DNA from: Flammeovirgaceae bacterium
GTDB lineage: Bacteria > Bacteroidota > Bacteroidia > Cytophagales > Cyclobacteriaceae
Assembly: GCA_015180985.1 (NCBI GenBank)
Contig: CP054185.1
Location: forward strand, 1,481,001-1,545,000
Reading direction: 5' to 3'
Length of the DNA: 64,000 nt
Position 1 is the first letter of the stretch; the number at the start of each line of letters is the position of its first letter. The position numbers and the translations under genes were made by a program. Below the pieces are notes generated by a model that saw only the letters and a list, made by a program, of their open reading frames with translations, made no database searches and was not told the origin of the DNA. Positions 8,451 through 17,718 of this stretch are shown piece after piece.

Positions 8451-9170
8451 ATGAAAATCATCGAAACGCACAATATTTCAAAGGTTTATAAAATGGGCAA
8501 CAACGAGGTGCGTGCCCTGCAATCCATCTCCATCAGTATTAATAAAGGAGAGTATGTTGCCTTTATGGGGCCCTCGGGCTCCGGAAAATCAACCCTGATG
8601 AATATTGTAGGCTGTCTTGATTCACCCACTTCCGGCACCTACATCCTCAATAACCACGTGGTGAGTGAGATGACTGAAAACGAATTGGCCGAAGTGAGGA
8701 ATAAGGAAATAGGGTTTGTATTTCAAACGTTTAACCTGCTTCCTCGTGCCACAGCGCTCGAAAATGTGGCGCTACCGCTGATCTATGCCGGCTACAGCCG
8801 CAGCGAACGCGAAGACAAAGCCATGGAAACCCTTGAAAGCGTAGGCCTGGGCGACCGGTGGCATCACAAGCCCAATGAACTTTCGGGTGGGCAGCGCCAG
8901 CGTGTGGCTATTGCCCGTGCCCTGGTGAATAACCCCTCCATCATTCTGGCCGATGAACCCACCGGTAACCTTGATACCAAAACCTCGTACGACATCATGA
9001 ACCTCTTTCAGGAACTTCATGATAAAGGCAACACCATCATCATGGTTACCCACGAAGATGACATCGCCCATTATGCCCACCGCATTGTTCGCTTGCGTGA
9101 CGGACTGGTGGAGTGGGATCGTAAAAACGAACACGTTACACGCGGCAAGCCGGTGGCAGCAGCACACTAA
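8451..9170 (+). CDS. ABC transporter ATP-binding protein (MacB/LolD type)
   Basis: A 239-residue ABC ATPase of the MacB/LolD/FtsE group. It shows Walker [10 protein letters not shown] (about residue 39), Q-loop [18 protein letters not shown], signature LSGGQRQR, Walker [13 protein letters not shown] and H-loop MVTHE. In this group the ATPase powers mechanotransmission by a FtsX/MacB-like permease, for example in lipoprotein release or peptide export. No permease gene is adjacent, so the partner must be encoded elsewhere. Confidence 0.92.
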   Translation: MKIIETHNISKVYKMGNNEVRALQSISISINKGEYVAFMGPSGSGKSTLMNIVGCLDSPTSGTYILNNHVVSEMTENELAEVRNKEIGFVFQTFNLLPRATALENVALPLIYAGYSRSEREDKAMETLESVGLGDRWHHKPNELSGGQRQRVAIARALVNNPSIILADEPTGNLDTKTSYDIMNLFQELHDKGNTIIMVTHEDDIAHYAHRIVRLRDGLVEWDRKNEHVTRGKPVAAAH

Positions 9171-9220
9171 GCCCCGCGCTTGACCTTGATGGTTATCCGG
9201 TAAATCATCACCTTCGTAGC

Positions 9221-9769
9221 ATGAAGATCTACACCAAAACAGGCGATACCGGCACCACCGCTTTATTTGGCGGTAAGCGGGTTTCAAAAGCTGACCTTCG
9301 CATAGAAACGTACGGAACTGTTGATGAGTTGAATTCCTGCATCGGCCTGGTGCGTGATCAGCCGGTGAATAAGGCGCGAAAAGATGTACTGATAGAAATT
9401 CAGGACCGGCTTTTTACTGTTGGTTCCATTCTCGCCACCGAACCCGGTAACACAAAAGTTAAAATTCCGGCATTGTCAGAATTGGATGTTCGGTTTCTTG
9501 AACAGCAGATTGATGAAATGGAAACCACGTTACCACCCATGAAATCATTTGTACTGCCGGGTGGCCACCAGTCGGTTTCATTTTGCCACGTTGCCCGCAC
9601 GGTGTGCCGTAGGGCCGAACGCCTTGTTACAGCACTCAATGCCGTTGAACCGGTAGAAGCGGTTGTAATAAAATACCTGAACCGGCTTTCGGATTATTTG
9701 TTCGTGCTGGCCCGCAAAATGGCCCATGAACTGGGTGCCGAAGAAACCCCCTGGAAACCAAGAATGTAG
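9221..9769 (+). CDS. Cob(I)alamin adenosyltransferase (PduO type)
   Basis: A 182-residue ATP:corrinoid adenosyltransferase that makes adenosylcobalamin from cob(I)alamin and ATP. The N-terminal KIYTKTGDTGTTALFGGKRVSK is the PduO-type ATP-binding signature. The GTVDELNSCIG segment and the C-terminal CRRAERLV/YLNRLSDYLFVLAR helices complete the five-helix bundle pattern. It lies 50 bp after the ABC ATPase gene. No cobalamin riboswitch was recognised upstream. Confidence 0.92.
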   Translation: MKIYTKTGDTGTTALFGGKRVSKADLRIETYGTVDELNSCIGLVRDQPVNKARKDVLIEIQDRLFTVGSILATEPGNTKVKIPALSELDVRFLEQQIDEMETTLPPMKSFVLPGGHQSVSFCHVARTVCRRAERLVTALNAVEPVEAVVIKYLNRLSDYLFVLARKMAHELGAEETPWKPRM

Positions 9770-9870
9770 GTTTGATTTTCAAAAGCCTCAACCGTTTGCC
9801 CTAACAGCCGTTAGTCGGTTCAGAAATATCTTTTAACTTGCGGGCGCAACAACCGCAAAACCCCTTAAAA

Positions 9871-10935
9871 ATGGTCGCTACGCAGAACATCAGCATCCAC
9901 CGTGTAAAGGAGTCGAGGCTGGCCGAAGTTGATTTTGCCAACATTCCCTTTGGCAAGATTTACACCGACCACATGTTTATGGCCGATTACCGCAACGGTG
10001 AATGGAAGAATTTCCGCATCGTTCCGTATGGCTATATGCCCATTAGCCCGGCAACCCCGGCCCTGCATTACGGCCAGGCTATTTTTGAGGGCATGAAGGC
10101 CTTTCGCGGACCCGATGGCGAAGCACTTGTATTTCGGCCGCACGATAACTGGATGCGCATGAACATTTCGGGCGAACGCATGTGCATGCCGCACATACCT
10201 GAAGAGCTGTTCATGGATAGTTTGATTGCATTAATTGATCTGGACCGCAACTGGATACCGGCTATTGATGGTTCATCGCTCTACATACGGCCGTTTATGT
10301 TTTCGGCCGATGAATACATCGGCATCAAGGCTTCATCCGATTTCACGTTTATGATCATTCTTTGTCCGGTTGGTGCGTATTATTCCACACCGGTGAAAGT
10401 ACGGATTGAAACCCACTATACCCGCGCCATCGATGGCGGCACCGGTTACGCCAAAGCAGGCGGAAACTATGGGGGTGCCATTTACCCGGCCAAGCTGGCG
10501 CAGGATAAGGGCTACCATCAACTGATTTGGACCGATGGCAAGAACCATGAGTTTATTGAAGAATCCGGAACCATGAACGTGATGTTCGTGATAAACGATA
10601 CGCTGGTAACTCCGGCATTAACCGATACCATTTTAGCAGGCATTACCCGCGACAGCGTGTTGAAACTTGCACGGCACTGGGGCTGGAAAGTTGAGGAGCG
10701 AAGAATTTCCGTTAAAGAGCTTATCGAAGGTCTGGAAAAGGGTACGGTAACCGAAGCGTTCGGTGCCGGCACGGCAGCTACCATCGCCCCGATTGAACTC
10801 ATTGGTTATAACGATAAGGATTATTATTTACCTCCGGTAAGCGAGCGCAAATACTCCACACGCATCTTAAAAGAACTGGATAACATCAAGCGCGGCCTGG
10901 CCTCTGATCCGTTTAACTGGATTGTGAAGATGTAG
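9871..10935 (+). CDS. ilvE: Branched-chain amino acid aminotransferase
   Basis: A class IV PLP aminotransferase of about 354 residues catalysing the last step of Val/Leu/Ile synthesis and the first of their breakdown. ATG 9871 is chosen; an in-frame TTG at 9838 would add an unlikely Gln/Pro-rich leader. Family features include ALHYGQAIFEGMKAFRG, RMCMP, the SSLYIRPFMF stretch, the YAKAGGNYGGA segment with the PLP-binding Lys shortly after (AKLAQDKGY), and the EESGTMNVMFV and TEAFGAGTAATIAPI segments near the cofactor phosphate. This is the long eukaryote-like BCAT subtype common in Bacteroidota. Confidence 0.93.
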   Translation: MVATQNISIHRVKESRLAEVDFANIPFGKIYTDHMFMADYRNGEWKNFRIVPYGYMPISPATPALHYGQAIFEGMKAFRGPDGEALVFRPHDNWMRMNISGERMCMPHIPEELFMDSLIALIDLDRNWIPAIDGSSLYIRPFMFSADEYIGIKASSDFTFMIILCPVGAYYSTPVKVRIETHYTRAIDGGTGYAKAGGNYGGAIYPAKLAQDKGYHQLIWTDGKNHEFIEESGTMNVMFVINDTLVTPALTDTILAGITRDSVLKLARHWGWKVEERRISVKELIEGLEKGTVTEAFGAGTAATIAPIELIGYNDKDYYLPPVSERKYSTRILKELDNIKRGLASDPFNWIVKM

Positions 10936-10968
10936 CCGAATGCCTATTTTCGGGCAGTTCCGGTTTTA

Positions 10969-11454
10969 ATGAAAGAGGTTAGTCTGATTTTCTTTCTGCT
11001 GTTGCCTTTGTGGGGTAGTGCTCAATACCGGTTGATTCTGCTGAAACGCGACAATACCATTTTTTCATTTAAAGAAGGCGATTACATCCGGTTTAAGCGT
11101 AAGGATCGGAATCACTTTACACGCGGATTTATTGCCGGCATTCATCAGGATTACTTCCGGATTGGCGAGGACACAACCTATACGCACCAGTTACAAAAAA
11201 TTGATCTGACTGACCTGCCTAATTCCGGTTTTCGAACGGCATCCATTGGTAAGGGATTAATAGCTGCCGGCTTAATGATTTTTCTGGGTGATTTGGTAAA
11301 CACCACTTTGGTTCGCGATGATCCGTACACCGTACACAGCGGGGTGTTGATTTCTTCCGCTTTGCTGGTTGGTGCAGGTACAGCTATGCAGGTTGTCAAT
11401 AACGACTACTTTGTATTGGGCAGAAAGAAAAAGGCTGTGATTGTAGATTGGTAA
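10969..11454 (+). CDS. Hypothetical exported protein
   Basis: A 161-residue protein with a clear Sec signal peptide (MKEVSLIFFLLLPLWGSAQ, likely cut after SAQ). A beta-rich middle follows (FSFKEGDYIRFKRKDRNHFTRGFI) and then two hydrophobic stretches in the C-terminal half (SIGKGLIAAGLMIFLGDLV and ISSALLVGAGTAMQV), ending in a basic tail. It may be a small periplasmic or membrane protein. I do not recognise a family. Its stop is 3 bp before the RNA methyltransferase gene, so the two are probably co-transcribed. Confidence 0.7.
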   Translation: MKEVSLIFFLLLPLWGSAQYRLILLKRDNTIFSFKEGDYIRFKRKDRNHFTRGFIAGIHQDYFRIGEDTTYTHQLQKIDLTDLPNSGFRTASIGKGLIAAGLMIFLGDLVNTTLVRDDPYTVHSGVLISSALLVGAGTAMQVVNNDYFVLGRKKKAVIVDW

Positions 11455-11457
11455 CTT

Positions 11458-12633
11458 ATGGATGTAACCTCCAACCGTTCGCGCATCATCGTTACCTGTA
11501 ACAGCCGCCTTTCGCCATGGCTGAAGCAGGAGATTGAAGAACTGGGTTTTGAACCAGCCCGCGTTTTTAAAACCGGTGTTGAGCTTCGCGGCACCATTAA
11601 TGATTGCATCCGGCTTAACCTCAACCTGCGGTGTGCCAGCCAGGTGTTGTATTCATTGCGCGAGTTTCAGGCTAACCATCCTGATCATATTTATGAGCAG
11701 GTAAAAAAATTTCCATGGGAAGTCGTTATTCCGGCAGGCGGATTTTTTTCAGTAACCTGTAATGTAAATCATCCATCTGTAAACAACGAGTTGTTTGTTA
11801 ATGTTAAGGTAAAGGATGCCATTGCCGACCGGTTCAGAGAAAAAACCGGCAAACGTCCGGATTCCGGGCCGGAACTTGATCACGTGGTTATTCACCTGTT
11901 CTGGAAGGAAAAATATGCCGAGTTGTTTCTCGATACATCCGGTCACACACTTTCAAAACACGGTTACCGTAAAATTCCGGGAAAGGCCCCGATGCTGGAA
12001 GCGCTTGCTGCTGCAACTATTCTTGCCGGTAAATGGAACAGAGTTTCGCCTTTCATCAACCCCATGTGTGGTTCGGGCACGCTGGCCATCGAAGCGGCCT
12101 TGCTGGCTGCCAATCGCAAACCCGGCTTGTACAGGAAAAATTATTCCTTTATGCACATTGTCGGGTATGATGAGGTTGTTTACCAAAATGAACTTCGTAA
12201 ACTTCAGAACGCAATTAAAGTAATTCCTAATCTGAAAATAATAGCCACCGACATCAGTGGCGATGCCGTTGCGATTTCAAAAGTAAATGCTGCGCATGCA
12301 GGCGTTGAAAACCTGATCCATTTTGAACAATGCGATTTTGAGCAAACACCAATCCCGGAAGGGGAGGGTGGCGTGGTTTTTTTTAACCCCGAATATGGCG
12401 AGCGGCTGGGCGAGCAGGCAAAACTCGAAGGGACCTATAAACGTATCGGTGACTTTCTGAAACAAAAATGCCGGGGCTATACCGGTTATATTTTTACCGG
12501 TAACCCTGAGTTGGCAAAAAAAATCGGTTTACGCACAAGCCGCAGAATTGAGTTTTACTCGGCCAAACTCGATTGCCGGCTGCTGGAGTATGAATTGTAT
12601 GAAGGCAGTATGAGGAACCGAAAGAGCAACTAA
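11458..12633 (+). CDS. THUMP domain class I SAM-dependent RNA methyltransferase (RlmL/YpsC-like)
   Basis: A 391-residue protein with an N-terminal ferredoxin-like/THUMP module (residues about 10-160) and a C-terminal Rossmann methyltransferase domain. The SAM site is NPMCGSGTLAIEAAL and the acidic loop IIATDISGDAV follows. The catalytic motif reads FFNPEYGERLG, an NPEY variant of the usual NPPY. The RlmL/YpsC group makes N2-methylguanosine in 23S rRNA, so a large-subunit rRNA guanine is the likely target. The 3' end overlaps the convergent WD40 lipoprotein gene by 4 bp. Confidence 0.88.
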   Translation: MDVTSNRSRIIVTCNSRLSPWLKQEIEELGFEPARVFKTGVELRGTINDCIRLNLNLRCASQVLYSLREFQANHPDHIYEQVKKFPWEVVIPAGGFFSVTCNVNHPSVNNELFVNVKVKDAIADRFREKTGKRPDSGPELDHVVIHLFWKEKYAELFLDTSGHTLSKHGYRKIPGKAPMLEALAAATILAGKWNRVSPFINPMCGSGTLAIEAALLAANRKPGLYRKNYSFMHIVGYDEVVYQNELRKLQNAIKVIPNLKIIATDISGDAVAISKVNAAHAGVENLIHFEQCDFEQTPIPEGEGGVVFFNPEYGERLGEQAKLEGTYKRIGDFLKQKCRGYTGYIFTGNPELAKKIGLRTSRRIEFYSAKLDCRLLEYELYEGSMRNRKSN

Positions 12634-13589
12634 CGTGCTTTCAACAACGTGCCTTTGTCATTCCAAATTGAAACTGAATTTTCCCAACCTCCGGTTACCA
12701 ATAGATTATCGTTCCAATCAATTCCCCAGATGGCACCATAGCCGTTGTTGGCTGTAACCAGTAGTTTGCCGTTCAATGCCCAGATGCGAAGTGAATCGCT
12801 TGCTGTGGCAAGTTTGGTTCCATCTTTGTTCCATTCCATGCCACGGTAGGGCCCGTTACTACCGGTCATGGTAAGCACGTGTTCACCTTCTTCACTGAAG
12901 AATTTCAAATAAGAAGGTTCGGTTTCTCCTTCGTGGCCATAGTCACCTGTCGCGAAAAATTTTCCGGAAGGATGCCATCGGACACACAGGATGGCCTTGT
13001 TGATATTGCTAATCTTAACCGAACGTATTTCTTCACCTGTTTCGGTATCGAACAATCGAACGTCATTATCAGCAGCAGCAATAATGTTTTTGGCAGGGTG
13101 CCAGGAAACGGAGAAAAGACTCCTGCCTGATGGATGTTTGATGTCTCTGATCTTTTTTCCGTCAATCGAAAAAATGGTAATGAAACCATCTCTTCCTAAA
13201 GCAAGGTAGCTCCCATCCGGACTCCAATCGAGTCCCCGTCCGGCATATTTTCCCAATTCCATCAATTTGCCGGTTTCCATGTTCAAAAGTTGAAGTGTTT
13301 GTGTTTCCAACCTCCTGTTATGGGGATAAGCGCTAAATGCTAACAGATTTTGCGTAGGGTGCCAGGCAACGGCTGGAATTGTCATGCTGTCGAATGAAAG
13401 TGTTTTTACAACCGATAGATGAATTCCGTTAAGAATAACCAGTTTTCCGTTGTCGCCTCCTACGGCAATGTAGGTTCCATCTGTACTCCATCCGGCTGTC
13501 CACAGAAACCTAAATTCATGTTGAGCAGGAGGCTGCTTAATCGCACATGAAGCGGTTAGGGCAAGGAGTGTGAGTAGCGTTTTTTGCAT
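12630..13589 (-). CDS. WD40-repeat lipoprotein
   Basis: A 319-residue protein with a lipoprotein signal sequence (MQKTLLTLLALTASC, lipobox LTASC, Cys15). The remainder is WD40-like beta-propeller repeats: recurring units such as AVAWHPTQNLLAFSA, GLDWSPDGSYLALG, SVSWHPAKNIIAAAD, CVRWHPSGKFFATGD, GMEWNKDGTKLATASD and GIDWNDNLLVTGGWENSVSIW. Roughly seven blades fit a complete propeller. Such proteins are binding scaffolds at the outer membrane; no partner is evident. It is convergent with the methyltransferase gene. Confidence 0.82.
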   Translation of the reverse strand: MQKTLLTLLALTASCAIKQPPAQHEFRFLWTAGWSTDGTYIAVGGDNGKLVILNGIHLSVVKTLSFDSMTIPAVAWHPTQNLLAFSAYPHNRRLETQTLQLLNMETGKLMELGKYAGRGLDWSPDGSYLALGRDGFITIFSIDGKKIRDIKHPSGRSLFSVSWHPAKNIIAAADNDVRLFDTETGEEIRSVKISNINKAILCVRWHPSGKFFATGDYGHEGETEPSYLKFFSEEGEHVLTMTGSNGPYRGMEWNKDGTKLATASDSLRIWALNGKLLVTANNGYGAIWGIDWNDNLLVTGGWENSVSIWNDKGTLLKAR

Positions 13590-13673
13590 TAAAATTGTTG
13601 ATTGTGGATTCTATTTAGTAAGTCTGAAATGGCGAACGGAGTTATGAAGGTAAGAAGGAATTACTAAACCATT

Positions 13674-13681
13674 TATATTTG
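13674..13681 (+). promoter_or_regulatory. Bacteroidota -7 promoter box (TATATTTG) for prfB
   Basis: This is an exact match to the Bacteroidota primary sigma -7 consensus TAnnTTTG, 17 bp upstream of the prfB ATG. A -33 TTTG at the expected distance is not clear. Transcription would start only about 10 nt before the start codon, giving a very short leader. Confidence 0.45.
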
Positions 13682-13698
13682 CCACATAACTACTAATC

Positions 13699-14794
13699 AT
13701 GACCACCGAACAACTGAAAGATTTAAAAGGCCGCGTACAGGCTTTGAGGAGGTATCTTTGACTACGATCGCAAAATCGTTGAAGTAAAAGACGAGGAGGC
13801 TATTACCCACCAGGCCGATTTCTGGAATAACCCCAGGCAAGCCGAAACCACTTTAAAGAGTCTGCGCACCAAAAAGGTGTGGACGGATGCTTTTGAAAAG
13901 GTAAACAAGCTGCTTGAAGACCTTGATGTACTCCATGAGTTTCATGAAGCGGGTGATGTAGGAGAGGAAGAACTCGACCGTGAATACCAAAAAACGGCTA
14001 AGGCGGTGGAGGAGCTTGAGTTCAAAAAAATGCTGAGCCGCGAAGAAGACCAGCTCAGTGCCGTACTCGAAATTAACCCGGGTGCCGGTGGCACCGAGAG
14101 TAACGACTGGGCCGAGATGCTGAACCGCATGTACATTATGTGGGGTGAAAAAAACGGCTACAAGGTAACGCAGGTGGATTACCAGGCTGGTGAAGTGGCC
14201 GGCATCAAATCGGCTACGCTCGAAATTGAAGGACCGTTTGCCTACGGCAAACTCAAATCCGAAATCGGGGTGCACCGGCTGGTGCGCATCTCACCGTTTG
14301 ATTCGAACCAGCGCAGGCACACCTCGTTTGCTTCGGTGTTTGTGTATCCAAAAGTAGATGACACCATAAATATTGAGGTGAACCCTGCTGATGTGGAAAT
14401 CCAAACCTCCCGTTCGGGCGGTGCCGGTGGCCAGAATGTAAATAAAGTAGAAACAAAAGTGCAGCTTACGCACAAGCCTACCGGCATTGTTATCGTGTGC
14501 CAGGTGGAGCGTTCGCAGCACGCCAACCGCGAGCGCGCCATGCAAATGCTGAAATCAAAGTTGTACCAACTGGAACTGGAAAAGCGAAATGCCGAACGCG
14601 ACAAGATTGAGGCGGGCAAAATGAAAATTGATTTCGGTTCGCAAATCCGGAATTACGTGCTGCATCCCTACAAACTGGTGAAGGATGCCCGCACCGGTGT
14701 GGAGCGCACCGATGCACAAAACGTGCTGGATGGCGATCTGGATGATTTTATAAAGGCGTATTTGCTGGAGTTGCAGGAGGGAGTAAAGAAGTAA
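13699..14794 (+). CDS. prfB: Peptide chain release factor 2, programmed +1 frameshift
   Basis: RF2 ends translation at UGA and UAA. The gene is in two frames: ATG 13699 to CTT 13758 (20 codons), then an in-frame TGA at 13759, then continuing in the +1 frame from GAC at 13760 to 14794, giving 364 residues, the normal RF2 length. The catalytic GGQ motif is in [11 protein letters not shown]. The tripeptide that reads the stop codon lies earlier, in the [17 protein letters not shown] region (SPF, the RF2 type). Low RF2 slows termination at the UGA and favours the shift, so the protein autoregulates. Confidence 0.96.
13747..13763 (+). promoter_or_regulatory. prfB +1 recoding site (AGGAGG TAT CTT TGA C)
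   Basis: The slippery CTT is followed by TGA C (a weak stop context), and an internal Shine-Dalgarno-like AGGAGG lies one codon before CTT. This is the canonical RF2 frameshift signal. Such an SD-like hexamer is rare in front of genes in this window, so its survival here suggests that anti-SD pairing still drives the shift. Confidence 0.93.
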
Positions 14795-14851
14795 TATAAT
14801 GCAAACCGGTTACCGGTGACTTGAAACCGGCACGTTCACGAATTATTGTAA

Positions 14852-16093
14852 TTGAACTTGACTAAAAATTCGTCTAAACAAAAAGTTTACACCCGCCAGT
14901 TCTGGCTGCTTTGCCTCAGTTCGCTGTTGTTCTTTGCCAGCTTTAACATGCTTATACCCGAACTGCCCGCGTACCTGAGCAGCCTGGGCGGAGCCGAATA
15001 CAAAGGCCTCATCATTTCGCTGTTTACCATTACCGCCATGCTCTCGCGTCCGTTCAGTGGAAAAATTGCCGATAAAGTCGGGCGTATTCCGGTAATGGTC
15101 ATCGGCACATCCGTCTGTTTTATCAGCAGTTTGTTGTACCCGGTTGTTTCAAGTGTGGCAGGCTTTTTACTGCTTCGGCTGGTGCATGGCTTTTCAACAG
15201 GCTTTACACCCACCGGATTAACCGCCTACCTTTCTGACATCATACCGGCTCAGAAGCGCGGAGAAGCCATGGGTTTACTTGGTACGGCCGGCACAGTGGG
15301 CATGGCGGCCGGTCCGGCCATTGGTGGGGCGGTGGCCAACAACCTGGGGCTGAACTTCATGTTTTATACCTCATCCGGCTTTGCCATCGTCTCCATTTTG
15401 ATACTGATGGGCATTAAAGAAACACTGCAACAACGCAATCGCTTCACACACGAGGTATTAAAAATTCACAAACGCGATTTATTCGAGCCACGGGTGCTGG
15501 TTACGTGCATTGTGATGGTACTTACTGCCTATTCATACGGAACGGTTTATACCGTCATCCCCGACTTTGGCGAATTTGTGGGCATCCGTAATAAAGGGTT
15601 GCTGTTTACTTTTTTAACGGTAGCGTCCCTCTCGGTACGGTTAATAGCCGGTAAGGCTTCCGACTATTACGGCAGGCGTAACGTGCTGATTTTTTCAACC
15701 GGCCTGGCGGTGGTGGCTATGGTGCTCCTCGGCTTTGGCAGTACACCACGCGACCTGATGATTGGCGTTACACTTTATGGTTTTGCTCAAGGCATTACTT
15801 CGCCAACGCTGTTTGCCTGGGCAACTGACTTGAGCGATGAGAAACACAAAGGCCGGGGCATTTCGAGCCTGTATATTTTTATGGAGATGGGCATAGGCGT
15901 GGGTGCTTTTGCTTCAGGATGGATTTACGGTAACCGGTCAGAAAACTTTATCACTACGTTTGTAATCTGTGCTGTGCTGGCGGGCCTGGCTTTTTTATAT
16001 CTGGTTACACTGCGTAAACCAACCGTTGCGCCCCAACCTGTTTCGGTTACCAATCCTTCCGAAAGTGTAGGAAGTGAATTAGATCAATTATAA
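14852..16093 (+). CDS. MFS transporter
   Basis: A major facilitator protein of about 413 residues with twelve predicted helices. The A-motif is present between helices 2 and 3 (GKIADKVGRIPVMV) and in degenerate form after helix 8 (GKASDYYGRRNVLI). The helix 5 motif (GLLGTAGTVGMAAGPAIGG) suggests a drug/H+ antiporter-like subgroup. The start is a TTG (14852 or 14858); no better ATG lies upstream. The C-terminal tail is hydrophilic. The substrate is unknown. A YhhN-family gene follows after 3 bp. Confidence 0.85.
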   Translation: MNLTKNSSKQKVYTRQFWLLCLSSLLFFASFNMLIPELPAYLSSLGGAEYKGLIISLFTITAMLSRPFSGKIADKVGRIPVMVIGTSVCFISSLLYPVVSSVAGFLLLRLVHGFSTGFTPTGLTAYLSDIIPAQKRGEAMGLLGTAGTVGMAAGPAIGGAVANNLGLNFMFYTSSGFAIVSILILMGIKETLQQRNRFTHEVLKIHKRDLFEPRVLVTCIVMVLTAYSYGTVYTVIPDFGEFVGIRNKGLLFTFLTVASLSVRLIAGKASDYYGRRNVLIFSTGLAVVAMVLLGFGSTPRDLMIGVTLYGFAQGITSPTLFAWATDLSDEKHKGRGISSLYIFMEMGIGVGAFASGWIYGNRSENFITTFVICAVLAGLAFLYLVTLRKPTVAPQPVSVTNPSESVGSELDQL

Positions 16094-16096
16094 CCT

Positions 16097-16801
16097 ATGA
16101 AAAGATATTTCCTGAGCCTGTTTCTTTTAGCCGGTGGCGCAGAACTTTACTCCACGCTTACCGGTGCCTCGTTGGTTCACCGGTTTGCCAAGCCGTTTTT
16201 GCTGCTCACGCTGATTGGCTACTATGTGTTTTCGCGTGCCGGTCAGCCGTTGGCCATTACCTTTTTACTCGCACTTTTTTTCAGTTGGGCAGGCGATGTG
16301 TTGCTGATGTTTCAGCAGGAGGATGCTTCGTTTTTTATCTACGGCCTGGCCGCCTTTCTGCTGGCCCATGTGCTGTTTATTTTTTCGTACCGGCAGCACC
16401 GGTGGGAGGATGAAACCAATACATTACAAGGTTTGCAACGGGTGCGCTTTGCCTTTCCGTTAATACTTTCCGGCAGCGGACTGGTGGTGATTCTTTACCC
16501 TTATTTGGGTGATATGAAATGGCCGGTTTTAGTTTACGCGTTAGTGATAACGCTGATGAGCATCCAGGCTCTGTTTCGCTATGGCCGCACCGGCCAGGGG
16601 AGTTTTGTAATGGTGTTTGGCGGCTCTATCCTGTTTATGATTTCCGACTCCCTGCTGGCCATCAATAAATTTATTGAATCACTTCCCCTTGCCGATTTCT
16701 GGATTATGCTAACCTACATAGCTGCACAACTGCTTATTGTGCAGGGAATAATTATTCATACTGAAAAATCCCCCCTTGAGGGGGGACAACGGGGGGTGTA
16801 G
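16097..16801 (+). CDS. YhhN family membrane protein (lysoplasmalogenase-like)
   Basis: A 234-residue polytopic protein with about eight hydrophobic helices. The hallmark FFSWAGDVLLMF (an aspartate in helix 3) and the second conserved Asp in MISDSLLAINKF match the YhhN/TMEM86 family, whose animal member is an alkenyl-ether hydrolase (lysoplasmalogenase). The bacterial function is less certain. The last residues (KSPLEGGQRGV) are encoded by a C/G-run repeat (CCCCCCTTGAGGGGGG and a further G-run), so the native C-terminus was probably replaced by a repeat. The stop codon abuts the stop of the convergent DUF2807 gene. Confidence 0.8.
   Translation: MKRYFLSLFLLAGGAELYSTLTGASLVHRFAKPFLLLTLIGYYVFSRAGQPLAITFLLALFFSWAGDVLLMFQQEDASFFIYGLAAFLLAHVLFIFSYRQHRWEDETNTLQGLQRVRFAFPLILSGSGLVVILYPYLGDMKWPVLVYALVITLMSIQALFRYGRTGQGSFVMVFGGSILFMISDSLLAINKFIESLPLADFWIMLTYIAAQLLIVQGIIIHTEKSPLEGGQRGV
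16770..16798. repeat. C/G-run inverted repeat forming the 3' end of the YhhN gene
   Basis: The run CCCCCCTTGAGGGGGG is a perfect hairpin (six C, four-nt loop, six G) followed shortly by another G-run. It lies at the convergent junction of two genes and could act as a bidirectional transcription barrier while also encoding SPLEGGQRG. Similar C-run/G-run units are common interspersed repeats in Bacteroidota. Confidence 0.6.
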
Positions 16802-17614
16802 TTACATAGTTAACTTCTTTACCGATCCGCTGCCGCTGCTGTGTGCATTTACATGTGCAGGATTGCCGCGGTAACGAACATCACCGCTGCCCGATATTTT
16901 GGCATCCAGTTCATCTTTCACATTGATCTCGACCGAGCCGGAGCCGGATATGCGCACCCGGCATTTACTGGTTTCCAGGTCGGCCGCCAGTACTTTGCCC
17001 GAACCGGAAATATCCACATCCACACCCGAGGATTTGCCACTGGCAACTGCCTTACCCGATCCGGAAATTTCAAAAGCCGCGTTACCGGAAACAGCAGCAT
17101 TCATTTCGATTTTTCCGGAGCCGCTGATGTCGCCAGTAAATGAGGCAAGGCTACCCCTCACAATCATATCACCTGATCCGCTCACATTGACTTCGGTATC
17201 GCCTGCATCGGTTTCGACTTTCAGCGAGCCCGAACCACTAACACTGAGTTTTAAAGCGTTGCACCGGATGCGGTTTTCAACAATCATATCGCCTGAGCCG
17301 CTAACACTCAGGCCTTCAATATCTTTAACCGTTATGTACGCGTTTATTCTGTCGGTATCGGTCCAGTTCCAGTTAAACCATTTTTCCTTCGAGCGGATAA
17401 CCAGTTTGTTGCCTTCCACCCGTACTTCCACTTTGTCGATGGCGTCACGGGTGCCTTCCAGTTCAACTTTTTGTGTATTACCCTGGCGCACATAGGCTTT
17501 GCCCGGAACCCCAAACCCGATTTTGGTAAAGGCAGGTACCGTTACCGTTTCGCGTTGCTGTGCGGCCAGCGGTAAAGAAATGAGCAAGAGGAAGAAAATG
17601 GTAAGGTTTTTCAT
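16802..17614 (-). CDS. DUF2807 (head GIN domain) exported protein
   Basis: A 270-residue protein with a Sec signal peptide (MKNLTIFFLLLISLPLAAQ). The N-terminal part, with FTKIGFGVPGKAYVRQGNTQKVELEG, is the conserved start of DUF2807. It is followed by a right-handed beta-helix-like array of short units built around SGSGD, SGSGSL and SGSGK, with about eight recurrences. DUF2807 proteins are abundant in Bacteroidota and are annotated as putative auto-transporter adhesin heads, but no function is proven. The SGSG-coding DNA is itself repetitive. Confidence 0.85.
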   Translation of the reverse strand: MKNLTIFFLLLISLPLAAQQRETVTVPAFTKIGFGVPGKAYVRQGNTQKVELEGTRDAIDKVEVRVEGNKLVIRSKEKWFNWNWTDTDRINAYITVKDIEGLSVSGSGDMIVENRIRCNALKLSVSGSGSLKVETDAGDTEVNVSGSGDMIVRGSLASFTGDISGSGKIEMNAAVSGNAAFEISGSGKAVASGKSSGVDVDISGSGKVLAADLETSKCRVRISGSGSVEINVKDELDAKISGSGDVRYRGNPAHVNAHSSGSGSVKKLTM

Positions 17615-17718
17615 GGCGATAATCGTTTATGCATCTACAGACTACCCGGCACTGCCGTAGGTTGCACGTCAGCCTGATTTTACTTTTCTTAAAACGCTGA
17701 ACGTCATTTCTTCGTTAC

